Part shown: positions 40,801 to 54,100 of the stretch, piece after piece
Numbering within the stretch: the stretch's first letter is position 1
Layout of the letters: each line of letters begins with the position of its first letter
NCBI RefSeq assembly: GCF_017654505.1
Contig: NC_054538.1
Coordinates: 62,043,178 to 62,107,177 of the forward strand
Direction of reading: 5' to 3'
From: Polyodon spathula
Taxonomy: Eukaryota > Chordata > Actinopteri > Acipenseriformes > Polyodontidae
DNA length: 64,000 nt
Translations under genes and position numbers: made by a program
The notes under the pieces: generated by a model
Seen by the model: only the letters and a program-made list of their open reading frames with translations
The model's database searches: none
What the model was told of the DNA's origin: nothing

Positions 40801-43087
40801 GGGGATTCTTTATTTATTCACAAAAATATTAATCTTGTTTGTTTTCACTGTACTGAACTATATATATATAATAACATTTAATGTTACCCATTTCAGATGT
40901 TCCAGCGTCTTTGTATTCATGTGATTCAGAGATTGAGACCGGTACATGCACATCTCTTTTTAAAGCCAGGAATGGAAGACGGGTATGTTCAGGATTTGTG
41001 AGAAACCAACATGCACCCACATTTTAATAGGCCCATGAAAATGTAGAGATATAAAAGATTTAAAGCACAATCCTTTTAGTTTCCCCACTTTTTGTCCAAT
41101 GCCTTTTTTACAGCAACATTTGGGGGTTCATTAGTATAATAGTGTCCTACAACTTTAATTATTTTTTTTAACCATTCTACAAGTTAAAATTGAAACTTAG
41201 CAACTGATAAAATCTGTTTCATTTTTACCACCACTTAACTTTAGAATATAGAAGGTTCAGTGCAGTGATGAAATAACTGTAAACCTGTAGCAGCTGGAGA
41301 ATTTGACTGTCATCAGTTTCACTCTGTTTTGTGGGAGAGTTTTACAATTAAGATTTTTTTAGATAGAATTAAACAGGAACTAATCCCTTTTGCTTTGTGC
41401 TTACAGTTCTGATGACATGGATGGCCCGGTGGAAGATATTGGTAGTCGGTCTTGTGTGACTCGTTTTGTAAAGACTCTGCTGTCCATTATGGAGCATGGA
41501 GTGAAACCTCACAGCAAACATCTCACCGAGTACTTTGCCTTCCTGTACGAATTTGCCAAGATGGGAGAGGAGGAAGTAAGTAGAATTGTAAGACCCCTCA
41601 TTAAGTTTAAAAAAATAAATTGTATGTTTGTCTGAAGGCAAATTGCTGATACATTTATTTCTTCCTCCTTCACAACAGAGCCAGTTTCTTCTGTCACTGC
41701 ACGCCATTTCAATAATGGTGCATTTCTACATGGGGACTAAAGGACCTGAAAATGTAAGTACTTTGAAATACAGTGAAGTGTATTGCCAGATCATATTCTT
41801 TTCTGCCTGATCATCAGACCATCTGAATTCATAACTAATTTGTGCAATCCTGTGCTCACGTACTATTACATATTTTATCTCCACGCGAAGACTGCAATCC
41901 CTGTGCCTAAATACAAATATATATTTTAAATCACTCATGTTACACAGACCCATTTATATCCCGTGCACCAACATTAACACACCACACGCAACATTTAACG
42001 ACATAACACACACGTGGGCAGAGCACTGTAGTAACTTGACAGTAATTGCACGCTTCAATTGTACCTTCTTTCCTTTGCTATCTTCCACAATGAAATCCTT
42101 ATGGTCACAGGCCTGTTCTGGGTTGTTTGTGTGTTTAGGCATTTTTTTAGATTCCACCACAATTTGCAATTCTGTTTTAAATTCCACATGCGTGTAAATA
42201 CTACCTATAGTAGGGTTAAATCTCGCAAGCAAGAACATCTTGTTTAAAATCTCACAAGCGTGTTACAATCCTCCAGTAGGAATTTGCTGCCACTCAGTAG
42301 TTGGGGTGGGATTAAAGGTATTCAGAACAAATCAAGGTGACATACAAATCAGGAAGGAGGGACATTGCCCAAGTGCATTGGGAATTGTATTTATTTTTTT
42401 TTTTTGTTGGTATCTTGTTTTTTTAATTTTTCTATTTTCTCACAGGGAAAGGGAGTCGATATGAATTGAGTTACCATTACCACTTCATTTTTTTTGTACA
42501 GGGGCGGTTATTTTATCGGTTTTTATTGTAAAATCAGGAAATCAGAAGCTCTTGTTATATTACAGTACTAAGCAGTCAGTGATGATTGTAGACACACTAA
42601 TACTAAGAGTATATTTCTGTCTTCAGGGTTGAAAGAATGCTTAAACACATTTTCTAGAGTTGATCCCATGGTTAGCCTGAATGCAGTGTTTGATTTACTG
42701 TGCTGATGTCCTCAGCCTCAGGTGGAAGTGTTGTCTGAAGAGGAAGGGGAGGAGGAGGAAGAGGAAGAGGACATTCTGTCTTTAGCAGAAGAGAAATACC
42801 GACCCGCAGCACTTGAAAAGATGATCGCTCTGATAGCACTTCTTGTTGAGCAGTCACGGTCTGAGAGGTGAGTCTTGGTCAGCATGCAGTAGCTGGATTC
42901 TTAACCCTATTTAAGGACCAAGTGTTTTTTTTTTTTTTTTTTAGTTGACTTCCTATAAAAATTCACTAAAAATATGTTTTACAGTAGCATCTTGGAATTG
43001 GTGTTCTTTTTATTATAAAGGTACTTCAGAAACCATACAAACTTTTAGCTTTTTTCCCTCCCTCAACACGCTTTATATATATATATA

Positions 43088-43154
<67 letters not shown>

Positions 43155-46100
43155 TTTATATAAAGTATTTTTTAATTATGTATTCTGCTTAGAGATACGT
43201 GTATAACAACGTGTTATTCTATGTCCCGAGGGACCTTGCAATACTTCCTGAAAATTTTGTTGAAAGTTATTGATGTTTGGGCAAATTAGACATTGTTTCA
43301 CTGGAGTGATTGCAGTGACATAGAGACACAATTATTCTCATGATCTTTATAAGCAGTATTGGACACTACTGGTGTGGTGGTTTTTTTTTTTTTTCAAAAT
43401 AAATACTTGTAAATAAAATAGTTCTTCATTCCATTAACAGTACCTGATAAATTTAGTTCATGAAATATGATCTGCTTATATCCACTCGTTTCTTGATTAT
43501 TTATACGTGTTGTAAAAACATATATATTAAAACACATGACAGAGTAAATATTCTACTATAACTGTCAAATGGATTGGATTTACAGTATCCTCCCATTTTT
43601 CTTAGCTGTAAACAAGTTTTATAACAGAGACAGATCTGTTATAATATAAACATGTTTTCAGAGGTAAATTTTAAAAATCTAAGTAATTGAAGAGCAACTT
43701 AAATTACTTGTTACGTTTGGACTAATCAACGACTTTTTTTTTTAAACTTTTTCTAGACATCTTACATTATCTCAGAATGACATGGCTGCTTTGACTGGAG
43801 GAAAGGTAGGAAAAATGAGCCGATTGGAAAACTTATTTATACTTGCATTATTTTTGTTTTTTATTTATGCATTTTATTTCTCTCGTAGGGCTTTCCGTTC
43901 TTGTTTCAACACATACGAGATGGAATTAACATCAGACAAACATGCAATCTAATTTTTAGCCTCTGTCGGTACAACAATCGTCTTGCAGAACACGTGTGTA
44001 TTTCTGTTTTTAAAGACCAGCATTCTTAATTTGACTATTTTTACTGTACCTGAACTCAACACAAGATTAATACATAATTATTTTACCCTTTTTTCTTAGA
44101 TTGTTTCTATGCTTTTTACATCAATTGCAAAGCTGACTCCTGAGGTAAGTCAAAAATAAAATTTGAATATTAATTTATTGTGAAGGGAGGGACATGGAGT
44201 TTGATGATAGGGGTTAATCCCATTATAAATACATAGTTGTGTTGTCAAACTATATCCATGCATACGTGTAAGTAGATAACGTTCAAGGGGATATTTTTAT
44301 TTATAGTGTAGAATATTAATTTAACGGTAGTAATGTGGTTTTCTAACCTCACTAAAATGTCACATACTGTTTTTCCAGAGCATTCGAATGGGAAAGGGTA
44401 ATAAGTGGTGGTTGCCAACTTAGAGGGGCCTGATAAGTTGATGTGGTTATGTTTTATCACCTTTTGAATGTGCCAATTCCTAAGTGGACTAAAAAATTGT
44501 ACCTCCAGGCAGCAAATCCCTTCTTCAAGTTGCTGACCATGCTGATGGAGTTTGCAGGGGGCCCTCCTGGAATGCCTTCATTTGCCTCTTGCATTCTGCA
44601 GAGGATCTGGGAGGTATGCTGTATTTATAAGAATGTTAGCTGGATATGTTTTATTGGAGACAAGGCTGTTTTGATTTGTCTTATGATTTTAATGTCACTG
44701 TTCTTTTGGTGTGAAGGTTGAGGCTGCTTGTGTTTCTTCTTTCAGGTCATCGAGTACAATCCGTCTCAGTGTTTGGACTGGTTGGCAGTGCAGACCCCTC
44801 GCAACAAGCTGTCCCACAGCTGGGTGCTGCAAAACATGGAGAACTGGGTAGAACGGTTTCTGCTTGCACATAACTATCCCAGAGTCCGAACATGTAAGCA
44901 ATCATCTCAACTTGATGTATTTTATGATCTTCTCTGGCTTCCATCTACAGAAAGCATTAGATGGCAGGGCACAGCTTTTGTCATTGATCCAGACAAGACT
45001 TAGCAAATTATGCAATATTATTTCTTACATTTTTCCAGAAAATCCACAATTATGTATTTTTTTTCATCGTCATTTATGAGAGTTTCTGAGACTGCACAGT
45101 AAATACCAATTAGGCCTAAAAATATCTTATCTTTTTTCTTCTTTTATCTTGACAGCTGCCGCCTATCTTCTCGTATCTCTGATTCCAAGCAACTCCTTCC
45201 GACAAATGTTCCGGTCAACCCGCTCTTTACACATTCCCACCCGGGACCTTCCTCTTAGTCCGGACACCACTGTGGTCTTGCACCAGGTTTATAATGTCCT
45301 CCTCGGGCTTCTATCGAGAGCTAAGCTGTATGTCGACGCTGTAGTGCACGGAACCACCAAACTCGTGCAGTACTTCAGCTTCATGACATACTGCTTGATT
45401 TCCAAAACAGAGAAGCTCATGTTCTCCAGCTACTTCATGGATCTGTGGAACCTTTTCCAGCCCAAACTCTCAGAGCCCGCCATAGCCACCAACCACAACA
45501 AGCAGGCTCTGCTCTCCTTCTGGTACAACGTGTGCGTAGATTGCCCAGAGAACGTGCGGCTCATTGTGCAGAACCCTGTTGTTACCAAGAACATTGCGTT
45601 CAATTATATCCTGGCAGACCACGATGACCAGGATGTGGTACTGTTTAACCGGGGGATGCTACCTGCTTACTATGGCATCTTGCGCATGTGCTGTGAACAG
45701 TCACCAGCCTTCACTAGGCAGCTGGCCTCCCACCAGAACATCCAGTGGGCATTCAAAAATCTCACCCCCCACGCTAGTCAATATCCAGGGGTATGTAAGC
45801 AATGACTCTTAGTTCGAGGGTCTTAAAGTTGTGTGTGCATTTGTAATATGTTTTGAATACATGATTTAAACATTAACATAAAAAGAATATTCATATAACA
45901 GTATATGATACAGTAGTAAGATACCATATTTTATTTTATGTCAAGCAAAACATTTTTTGAGGTTCTAGGCACTAATTATTTTCAGCCTTTGTAACTGTTT
46001 GGGTTAGATGATTTTATTGCATTTTGTTATGTTTGCTAACATCTAAGTATGCTCTAAAATTAGTGAGTTGTTGTTGTTTTTTTTTTTTTTTTTTATTATA

Positions 46101-49100
46101 GGCAGTGGAGGAGCTTTTCAATCTCATGCAACTGTTTGTCACTCAACGTCCAGACATGCGAGAGGAGGAGTTGGAGGATATAAAACAATTCAAGAAAACA
46201 ACAATCAGTTGTTACCTGCGCTGCTTGGATGGGCGTTCCTGTTGGACCACCCTCATCAGGTAATATTCTCATAAGGGTCCACCGTAACAAGGGGGCCTAC
46301 CAATAATCAGTATCCAGCTATGATTAAAATACTTATCATTTTAATGCATTATTTGACATTGCACTAGTTTTAAACCACATAACAGCTTATACCCTCAGAG
46401 TGATTTAAGCATGCAGTCAATGTCACTAAACTACTGACTACTATAAAATTTGAAAAGGGCAACTGCTGTTTACAAAAGAACCATCTTAGATTTAGGTATA
46501 ATAAATAGTTATTCAAAAAGTTGGATATGATTTTGAAATTCACAGCCTTCCTTAAAAAAATGCTGGTGATAATATATTTGGCTGCAAATGCCTGCTGGAT
46601 ATTTACGTGGAGGTTGTAGTGATATTTCTTTATTTTATTTTAGAATTTTTTTATATCTTCCCATGCTATTAATTTGGGAAAAGTACCACCTGTTGATTTT
46701 GACTGATGGAACTGCTGTTGGCAAGAAAGTAAAGTAATAAGTATGTCTTGTTAAACATCATTATCATTACTTCATGTAGATGTAAAGTCTCTCTTATTCT
46801 GCAGTGCCTTTCGAATCTTGCTAGAAACAGATGACGACAGATTGCTTGTTGTATTTAATAGAGGGTTGATCCTGATGACAGAGGTAAGTACTGTTGATTT
46901 ATCTATTAAATTACAAATAAAATCAAAACATGGCAAAGTTACAGACTCTTAAGGGGCGTTCACACTGGGCATGGCAAAAGCAGTTGTTTTCATGCGCAAT
47001 GGCAGAGGGAAGCGGCGCACAGGAGATAAAATATTTTAAACTTTCACCGTACTGCGCCATGATGTAAACTACCAGCAACCAGTCAGGGTAAAGTAGGAAG
47101 AAATAATAATAAAAAAAATAATAATAAAATGGAGGAAAAGTTTGTGGTTCTGATTTCAGATTTTCAGAAGTAGGTTTGAAATATGCCTTCATCAAACCGG
47201 AGCTCGTGTATCAGCCGATGATATTCGCTATACCTTTTTCTTTTCTTGAGGCTGTGATGGACCCACAGCGATCTTACTTCCCCCACCCCCTCCACCCCCC
47301 CCCCCCCCCCGGTAGAGCAGGGTGATCGGGTGAATAGCAAAAAACAAAAACAAGTAACAAGGTTCATTGTTCAACAGGTGTTGTGTTGTCGCTTTTACAG
47401 TAGTGTCCGTCCCCCTGTCCCCCCAAAAAAGTTTGATATGATTGGATGGCAGTAGTTGCATTTTTAATCGTGTATATGGCAATGCTCAATAATATCAGTG
47501 TATAATGGTGCCTTTAACTCGCACTGTCTCTGGCTATACCCAGCAAACCAGACAAAACTCACAAAGAAAGTATCTCAATTTTTAAAAGCCACTTGTTTTT
47601 ATTTTATTTTAAACAACACAATTGCCTGATAATTTGGCTAATTGTGGTGGGATTAAAATTAGATTTTATAAAAAAAAAAAATTGGTTTTCCTCCTCATTA
47701 CTTGAATTTTTTTTTTTTTTTTTTTTTTTTTTTACTAAGCTTTGTGTCTTCTGTATGAAGAGTTTTCCCTTCCCGTTGGCATTTACTGTTTGTTGCTTGT
47801 ACATGCAGCCGTCACGTAAGACGCCTTTTTCCCCTGCTGCGTTCGGTGTGAACAGTGGTCTGCGGCGACTGCAGAGCGACGCGCAAGGAGGTGGCATGCG
47901 CGCCGGGTCCGATGTGAACGCCCTTTTAGTTTGGGTTTCAATGGTTGTTCATACCTTTATAGAGATATACATTAGTTCACTAATCATACTAAAGTTCTTT
48001 CTTGGAACATCTGACCCTTTCGTAAGAAGTGATATCTTAGGTGTTTTAAGCTTAATGTTTTGTATGTTTCTTTGTTTTTAGTTCAGCACCAGCAAGTATT
48101 TTTCCAAGTAGCTAGTTTCACACTTTACCAAGTGGAGAAGTGTTGGTGTTGAGATTTTTCAAGAAACCAGATATTGGTGCAGAGAAATCTACTCCTATTT
48201 ATTTTTCTTTCATCTTGTTCAGTCTTTCAACACGTTGCATATGATGTACCATGAGGCAACTGCGTGTCATGTGACTGGTGACCTGGTAGAACTTCTGTCA
48301 ATATTCCTCTCTGTTCTGAAAGCCACTCGGCCCTATCTGCAGAGAAAAGGTGTGGTTTGTAGGATTTGTTCTCTTTTGACTGACTGTGTACTAAGGAACC
48401 CTTTTGGGTTTATGAAAAAGTAAAATAAGTGCCTTGGTAGTAAAAGATAACTAAATATCAATAAAAGGAATGTGGCTTGTGGGGGCAGACAGTTGTGGTT
48501 TCATTGGGTTGGAATGTTTCTTAAATGAACAGTTAGTGAAAGATATAAGCTGAATTTATTAAGAACTGCTATTTGATATTCTGTAATTAGAATTGATAAG
48601 GACAAGATGAATGTACCTGAAAATTTATATACCTTTTAAGCTCAATAATTGGTATTTTATTTTTTTATAGATGTGAAACAAGCTCTGATTCAGTGGCAGG
48701 AGAGAATTGAATTTGCACACAAGCTTCTTACCTTGTTGAATTCCTACAGCCCTCCAGAGCTCAGAAACGCTTGTATAGGTAATGTCAATATCTGACTTGA
48801 CTACCAAACAAATCATATCATAAATACAAAACTGCATGCCTTATTTGCTTTTGTAAACTTTCTATAAAATAAAAATACTTAGCAACCATGATTTATGTGG
48901 GTTAAAAGATCAGCCAAGAAGTCTTCAGTTTTATGGTGAAATGTCCTTTTTTCTTCCAGATGTTTTAAAAGAACTTGTTCTTCTGAGTCCTCATGATTTT
49001 CTGCACACTCTGGTACCATTCCTACAACATAACCACTGCACTTATCATCACAGTAACATCCCAAGTAAGTTTGATGATGTATGTATTTAAATTAATTGCA

Positions 49101-51064
49101 TTCAAATCATTTGGATTATGTTGTATATTCATTTAAATTGCTTTTTACTCTGTAGTGTCTTTCGGGCCATACTTTCCTTGCCGGGAGAACATAAAGTTAA
49201 TGGGAGGGAAAAACAACATTCGCCCTCCTCGGCCAGAGCTTAATATGTGTCTCCTGCCGTCCATGGTGGAAAAGAGCCAGGTTTGTTCTGAAACCTTTTT
49301 TTCTTAGAATACCATTTCTTACTGTATTGACTCGGGTTGCTTTTGCTGACTCAGTCTGTTGTGTGGGAATTATGTGTGGTACACTCTATTATTGATAACA
49401 CATGCGCATGTTCTTTTCTTTAGGGAAAGGATGAAGTTTATGACCGTATGCTGCAGGATTACTTCCTGTCCTATCATCAGTTTATCCATCTGTTGTGCCG
49501 AGTAGCTATCAACTGCGAAAAGTTTACTGAAACCTTAGTTAAATTAAGTAAGTAATCAGTATAATAGTACAGCCTTTTATGCCACAAGGAAGTTGGCAGT
49601 TCTGTCTGTCTTGTGACTGGATAGGATAATGCTGCTGTGAAATGAACCACACAAAATACTATTGTAAATAGATGCATGTACCACAGTAGATGCTATACTG
49701 AAATAATACATCTGGTGCTCAGTCTTGTAGTTTGATTGTTTGCTATTAGGTGTTTCTTTCAATACTGCTCACATGAGACTTGTATAGCAAATTACATGCA
49801 TGATCTGCAAGATTTATGAAATAATTGTATTAGCTATAACCCCTTAATGAATCTTATTATCTGTTGTATAAAGAAACATGTTATACAATATTTATATATA
49901 AAGAATATTGACAGATTGCATCTTTTTTTTTTTTTTTTTTTTGCAGGTGTCCTAATTGCATACGAAGGTTTACCTCTGCACCTGGCATTGTTTCCCAAGC
50001 TTTGGACTGAGCTTTGCCAGTCACAGGTACAGTAGACCATTTTTTTTTCTTTCTTTCTAGAAATATTTTAATTATATTTTAGTAGTACAGTAAAAATCTA
50101 ATGTATGGTCAATCATATGTATCTGTCTTTTTATAAAAAAAAAAAAGTGCCATTTAAATCAAATAGATTTGTTTGTTTCGTACTGCACATCAAAAACAAC
50201 AATATACAAAGCATTAATATTGTACTGTTATCATATACACACGTATTGCACAAATTAAATATCTACTTGCTGAAGTGGTTTTTGTTTTAGCCAACGAGGT
50301 GTTCACATGTGGTAGGAGTGCACTAGCAAAAGCCACAAGGCAGTCACGTCAGTTTCCTAGCAACAAGCCTCCTATGTTGTTGTTGGCAATGGATTCTTTC
50401 AATGCAGCAGGTTTGTGCATTTGAGAAAGGAGATGAAGACTCATGAAATTAATTGGAGACTGAAGTTGAAGCAATTCCCCTCCGCTGTACGAATCAAAAC
50501 AGTGTGCTGCTTTTTATACGATAAATGAGATAAAACAGTAGAGGATTTATACTGGACCCTGACTCACCTGATAAAACGAGGGAGTGGTTGTATAGTATTT
50601 ATTTGTTAGCCTATTTGCTTATCTGTGGGTCTCTCGCAGCCCTCGATTATATAGCGGATTTATATTGGACCCCGACACCCGGGATATATCGAAAGGGTGG
50701 TGTATATTTTATTATGTATTCTGCTTAGAGATACATGTATAAAGACATGCTATTCTATGACCCTAGGGACCTTACAATACTTCCTGAAAGTTTTGTTGAA
50801 AAATATTGATGTTTGGGCAAATTAAAAGACATTGTTTCACCTGAGTGATTGCAGTGACATAATACACATTTATTATCAGGATCTTTATAAGCAATAATGA
50901 ACACTATTCTCGATTTTTTATTATGTATTTATTTTCTCAAATATTTATAAATAAAATAGTTATTTATTCCATCATTATCATTTAATTAAGTAGTATAATA
51001 GTATCTTCACACATACACACACACACACACATACACACATACACACACACATATATACACACAC

Positions 51065-51157
<93 letters not shown>

Positions 51158-54100
51158 GGTTTGCAGAAGTATTTGTCCCCTACCAATAATGTCACATTTT
51201 GTTGAATTGCAAGTAATTCAAACAAACCTTTTTTTTTTATTCCAAAGCTGTAGTGGTTAAACTGAACATTGTTATAGGAGGAGGAGATTAAATGTCATCA
51301 AAACTTGCAAAGAAAATGTACAAAGTGAAATTTACTGGTTGCATTAGTGTTCAACCAGTGCTTGGTAGAAGCGCCTTTTGCAGTAATTACTGCCGTGAGT
51401 CTTTTTGGATAGGTCTCTACTAGCTTTGCACAGTAGGATGGTGAAATTTTTGCACATTTTTCACGGGGAAAATTGCTACAGTTCTGATAAGTTTGTTGGG
51501 GATTATCGATGGAACCTGGAATCTTCACGTCTCGCCATAAATTTTCGATTGGATTCAAGTCAGGACTTTGACTGGGCCACTCAAGAACATTAATTCTCTT
51601 CTTGTTCAACCACTCCAGTGTGGCTTTGGCTTTGTTCTTCGGGTCATTGTCCTGCTGAAATGTGAATTTCCTCCCCAGTCTTGGCTGACTCAAACAGGTT
51701 TTCCTCAATGATTTGGCTGTACTTTGCACCGTCCATTCTCCCCCCTATCCTGACAAGCTTCCCAGTCCCTGCTGAAGAGGAGCAGCCCCATAACATGATG
51801 CTGCCACCACCATGCTTGACAGTTGGGAATTTAGACTGAAAAGTTCATTTTTTGTCTCGTCGGACCACAAAACCTTTTTCCACATGTCTGCAGTATCATC
51901 TACATGCTTTTTTTGCAAACTCCATACTGGCTTGAAGATGAGGCTTTTTGAGTAATGGCTTCTTTCTTGCCACCCGTCCGTACAGGCCAGCTTTGTGTAG
52001 GGACCGGCTTATTGTTGATGTGTGAACATTGACTCCCATCTCAGACACAGAACTTTGAAGCCAACAATGACCTTGAGAGATCTGCAGAGTGACATCATGA
52101 ACCAGTTTCGTGCTTGCCCGGCTGCTCAGTTTGATAGGGCGACCTGATCTGGGTAGTGTCTGGGTGGTATGATGCATCTTCCACTTCTTAATGAAGGACT
52201 TTACTGTGCTGAGAGGGATAATCAGCGCCTTTGGAATTTTCTTGTACCCTTCTCCTGCTCTGTGCTCTCTACCAGTTTATCCCTGACTTACTTCAAAAGC
52301 TCCTTTTCATGGTTGCTTTGTTGGATCACTATGTGAGTTGCAGCTTGAAAGTCTTTATATACCTGAGGGAAATGATCTATAAGTTAACCACTTTGAGTAC
52401 ACACAGGCTGAAACCATTTCACTAATTTTGTGGCCTTTCAAACAAATCATTTGCACCTGAGCTGATTTAGGGTTGCAGTAGCAAGGGGTTGAATACTTAT
52501 GCAATGTTTTTCTCTGTAAATCTTATTTATATTCTATATGCATTTTTTAACTTTAGTAAATGTGGAATAGTTTGTGTAGATTCTACATGTAAAGTCTAGT
52601 TTGAAAGCGTTGTGGAGTACGGATTTACAGTGTTTTTACATGTCTGTCTTACAAGTTTCTGTGAAGAAGGCTGTGATTGTATTTTCTCTCCGCACTGCCA
52701 AAACTTTCTCCACCCTTTAGATACTAAATGCCCCTCTTAGTGATGCCACACTTATATATCCAATTATATGTTTTTCAAGTCTGTACTGCAACATACAGTG
52801 GACCTGTAAGTCATCAAAACGAAGTGCGTTTTTTTTTTTATCATGTTTACACAATCATACTAAAGTGGGCTTCTAGGTCCGCGATCGTGTAAACACAATC
52901 CCAGTCCTTAAAGGGTTAATCTTATGATTTACCGAAGCATAAAGAATGTATGTATTTCTGCATACAAAAGTTCCATTAACAAAAAGCATTAATGCCAAAC
53001 AATATATTTTATTTCTGCATACATGTTTTTCTTTTTCAAAATAATTATTGAGCTTGCAGTAATGCATAATTGAGCAATTCAACATGGTACTGAACAATAT
53101 TGTGATCCACTTATGTAGAACAACAAACATTGTGGTACATTTCTGTCTAAAACAATTGACAATGGTGTTGAAGCATATTGTACTCTAAATATGTAGTAAC
53201 TGGATGAAAAATAACATTCTGTTAAATGCAAATTAAATCATTTTGGACCTTTTTTGTTTTGTTTTTTTTTCAACAGAAAATCACATTGACACAAAATGTG
53301 ACAAATACAGGCACTGAATAGATATATTTACTTACTTAATGCAGCATGGTAGACTCACATGGCACTTAGAACTACACAGGACTCCTGGAGCCTTACAGTG
53401 TGTGAAAGCAAGACATTGTGTCATTAGCCAAAGGCACTTGGTGGTTATTGAGAGTTACCAGTAAATGTCAGAAGTAAAGCGTTGTCATGTTTGTTTCTGA
53501 CATTTACCGTTTTGCTTGGTTAATGGTGAATATACCAGTAAATCTTAATATTTGCCAATAGTCTGACTTCTACAGTAACATACACATTATTTTAATTATT
53601 TTAATAACAGTTAACTCCTGAGACCATATCACCCTAATTTGATCATTTTGTAAAATGTCAAACCCCTTACAATAACCAAACATGCATTCTCTTATTCAGT
53701 CTCCTATGGCAAAGAACTGTGTGACGCTCCTGTGCGAGGATCCAGCCTTTGCTGAGTACATTAAGTGTATCCTAATGGATGAGAGGACCTTTCTGAACAA
53801 CAATGTAGTGTACACCTTCTTGACCTGTTTCCTTCTTAAGGTAGGCATCTGTACACTGAGCTTTGAAGATGTTAATAAACAATTTCATTTAGGATGACCT
53901 TGGTAATAACTACTTAATAAAATATCCTCCTTTTTTCAGGTTCAAAGTCAAGTGTTGTCTGGTTCCAGTTGTGCTAATTTGATCAACATTCTAGTTACAA
54001 ATCTTATTAATGAATATCATAATCTCGAATCAGAACTTACAAGCCAAAGAGTTGAGATCTGCAAAACAAGTGTTGTTATAAACGCGGTAAGTTTGTTTTG

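Noticed and set aside
45445..45812. Overlapping open frames within the 635-nt exon
   Set aside because: Alternative-frame shadows of the strongly conserved USP34 exon.
47593..48081. 162-codon open frame with membrane-like Phe runs
   Set aside because: Phe/Lys runs come from T/A homopolymers inside the PIF-like MITE; no conserved product.
51007..51225. Regular short-unit array as a CRISPR or other spaced repeat
   Set aside because: It is a plain AC/TA microsatellite with no spacers, in vertebrate DNA.
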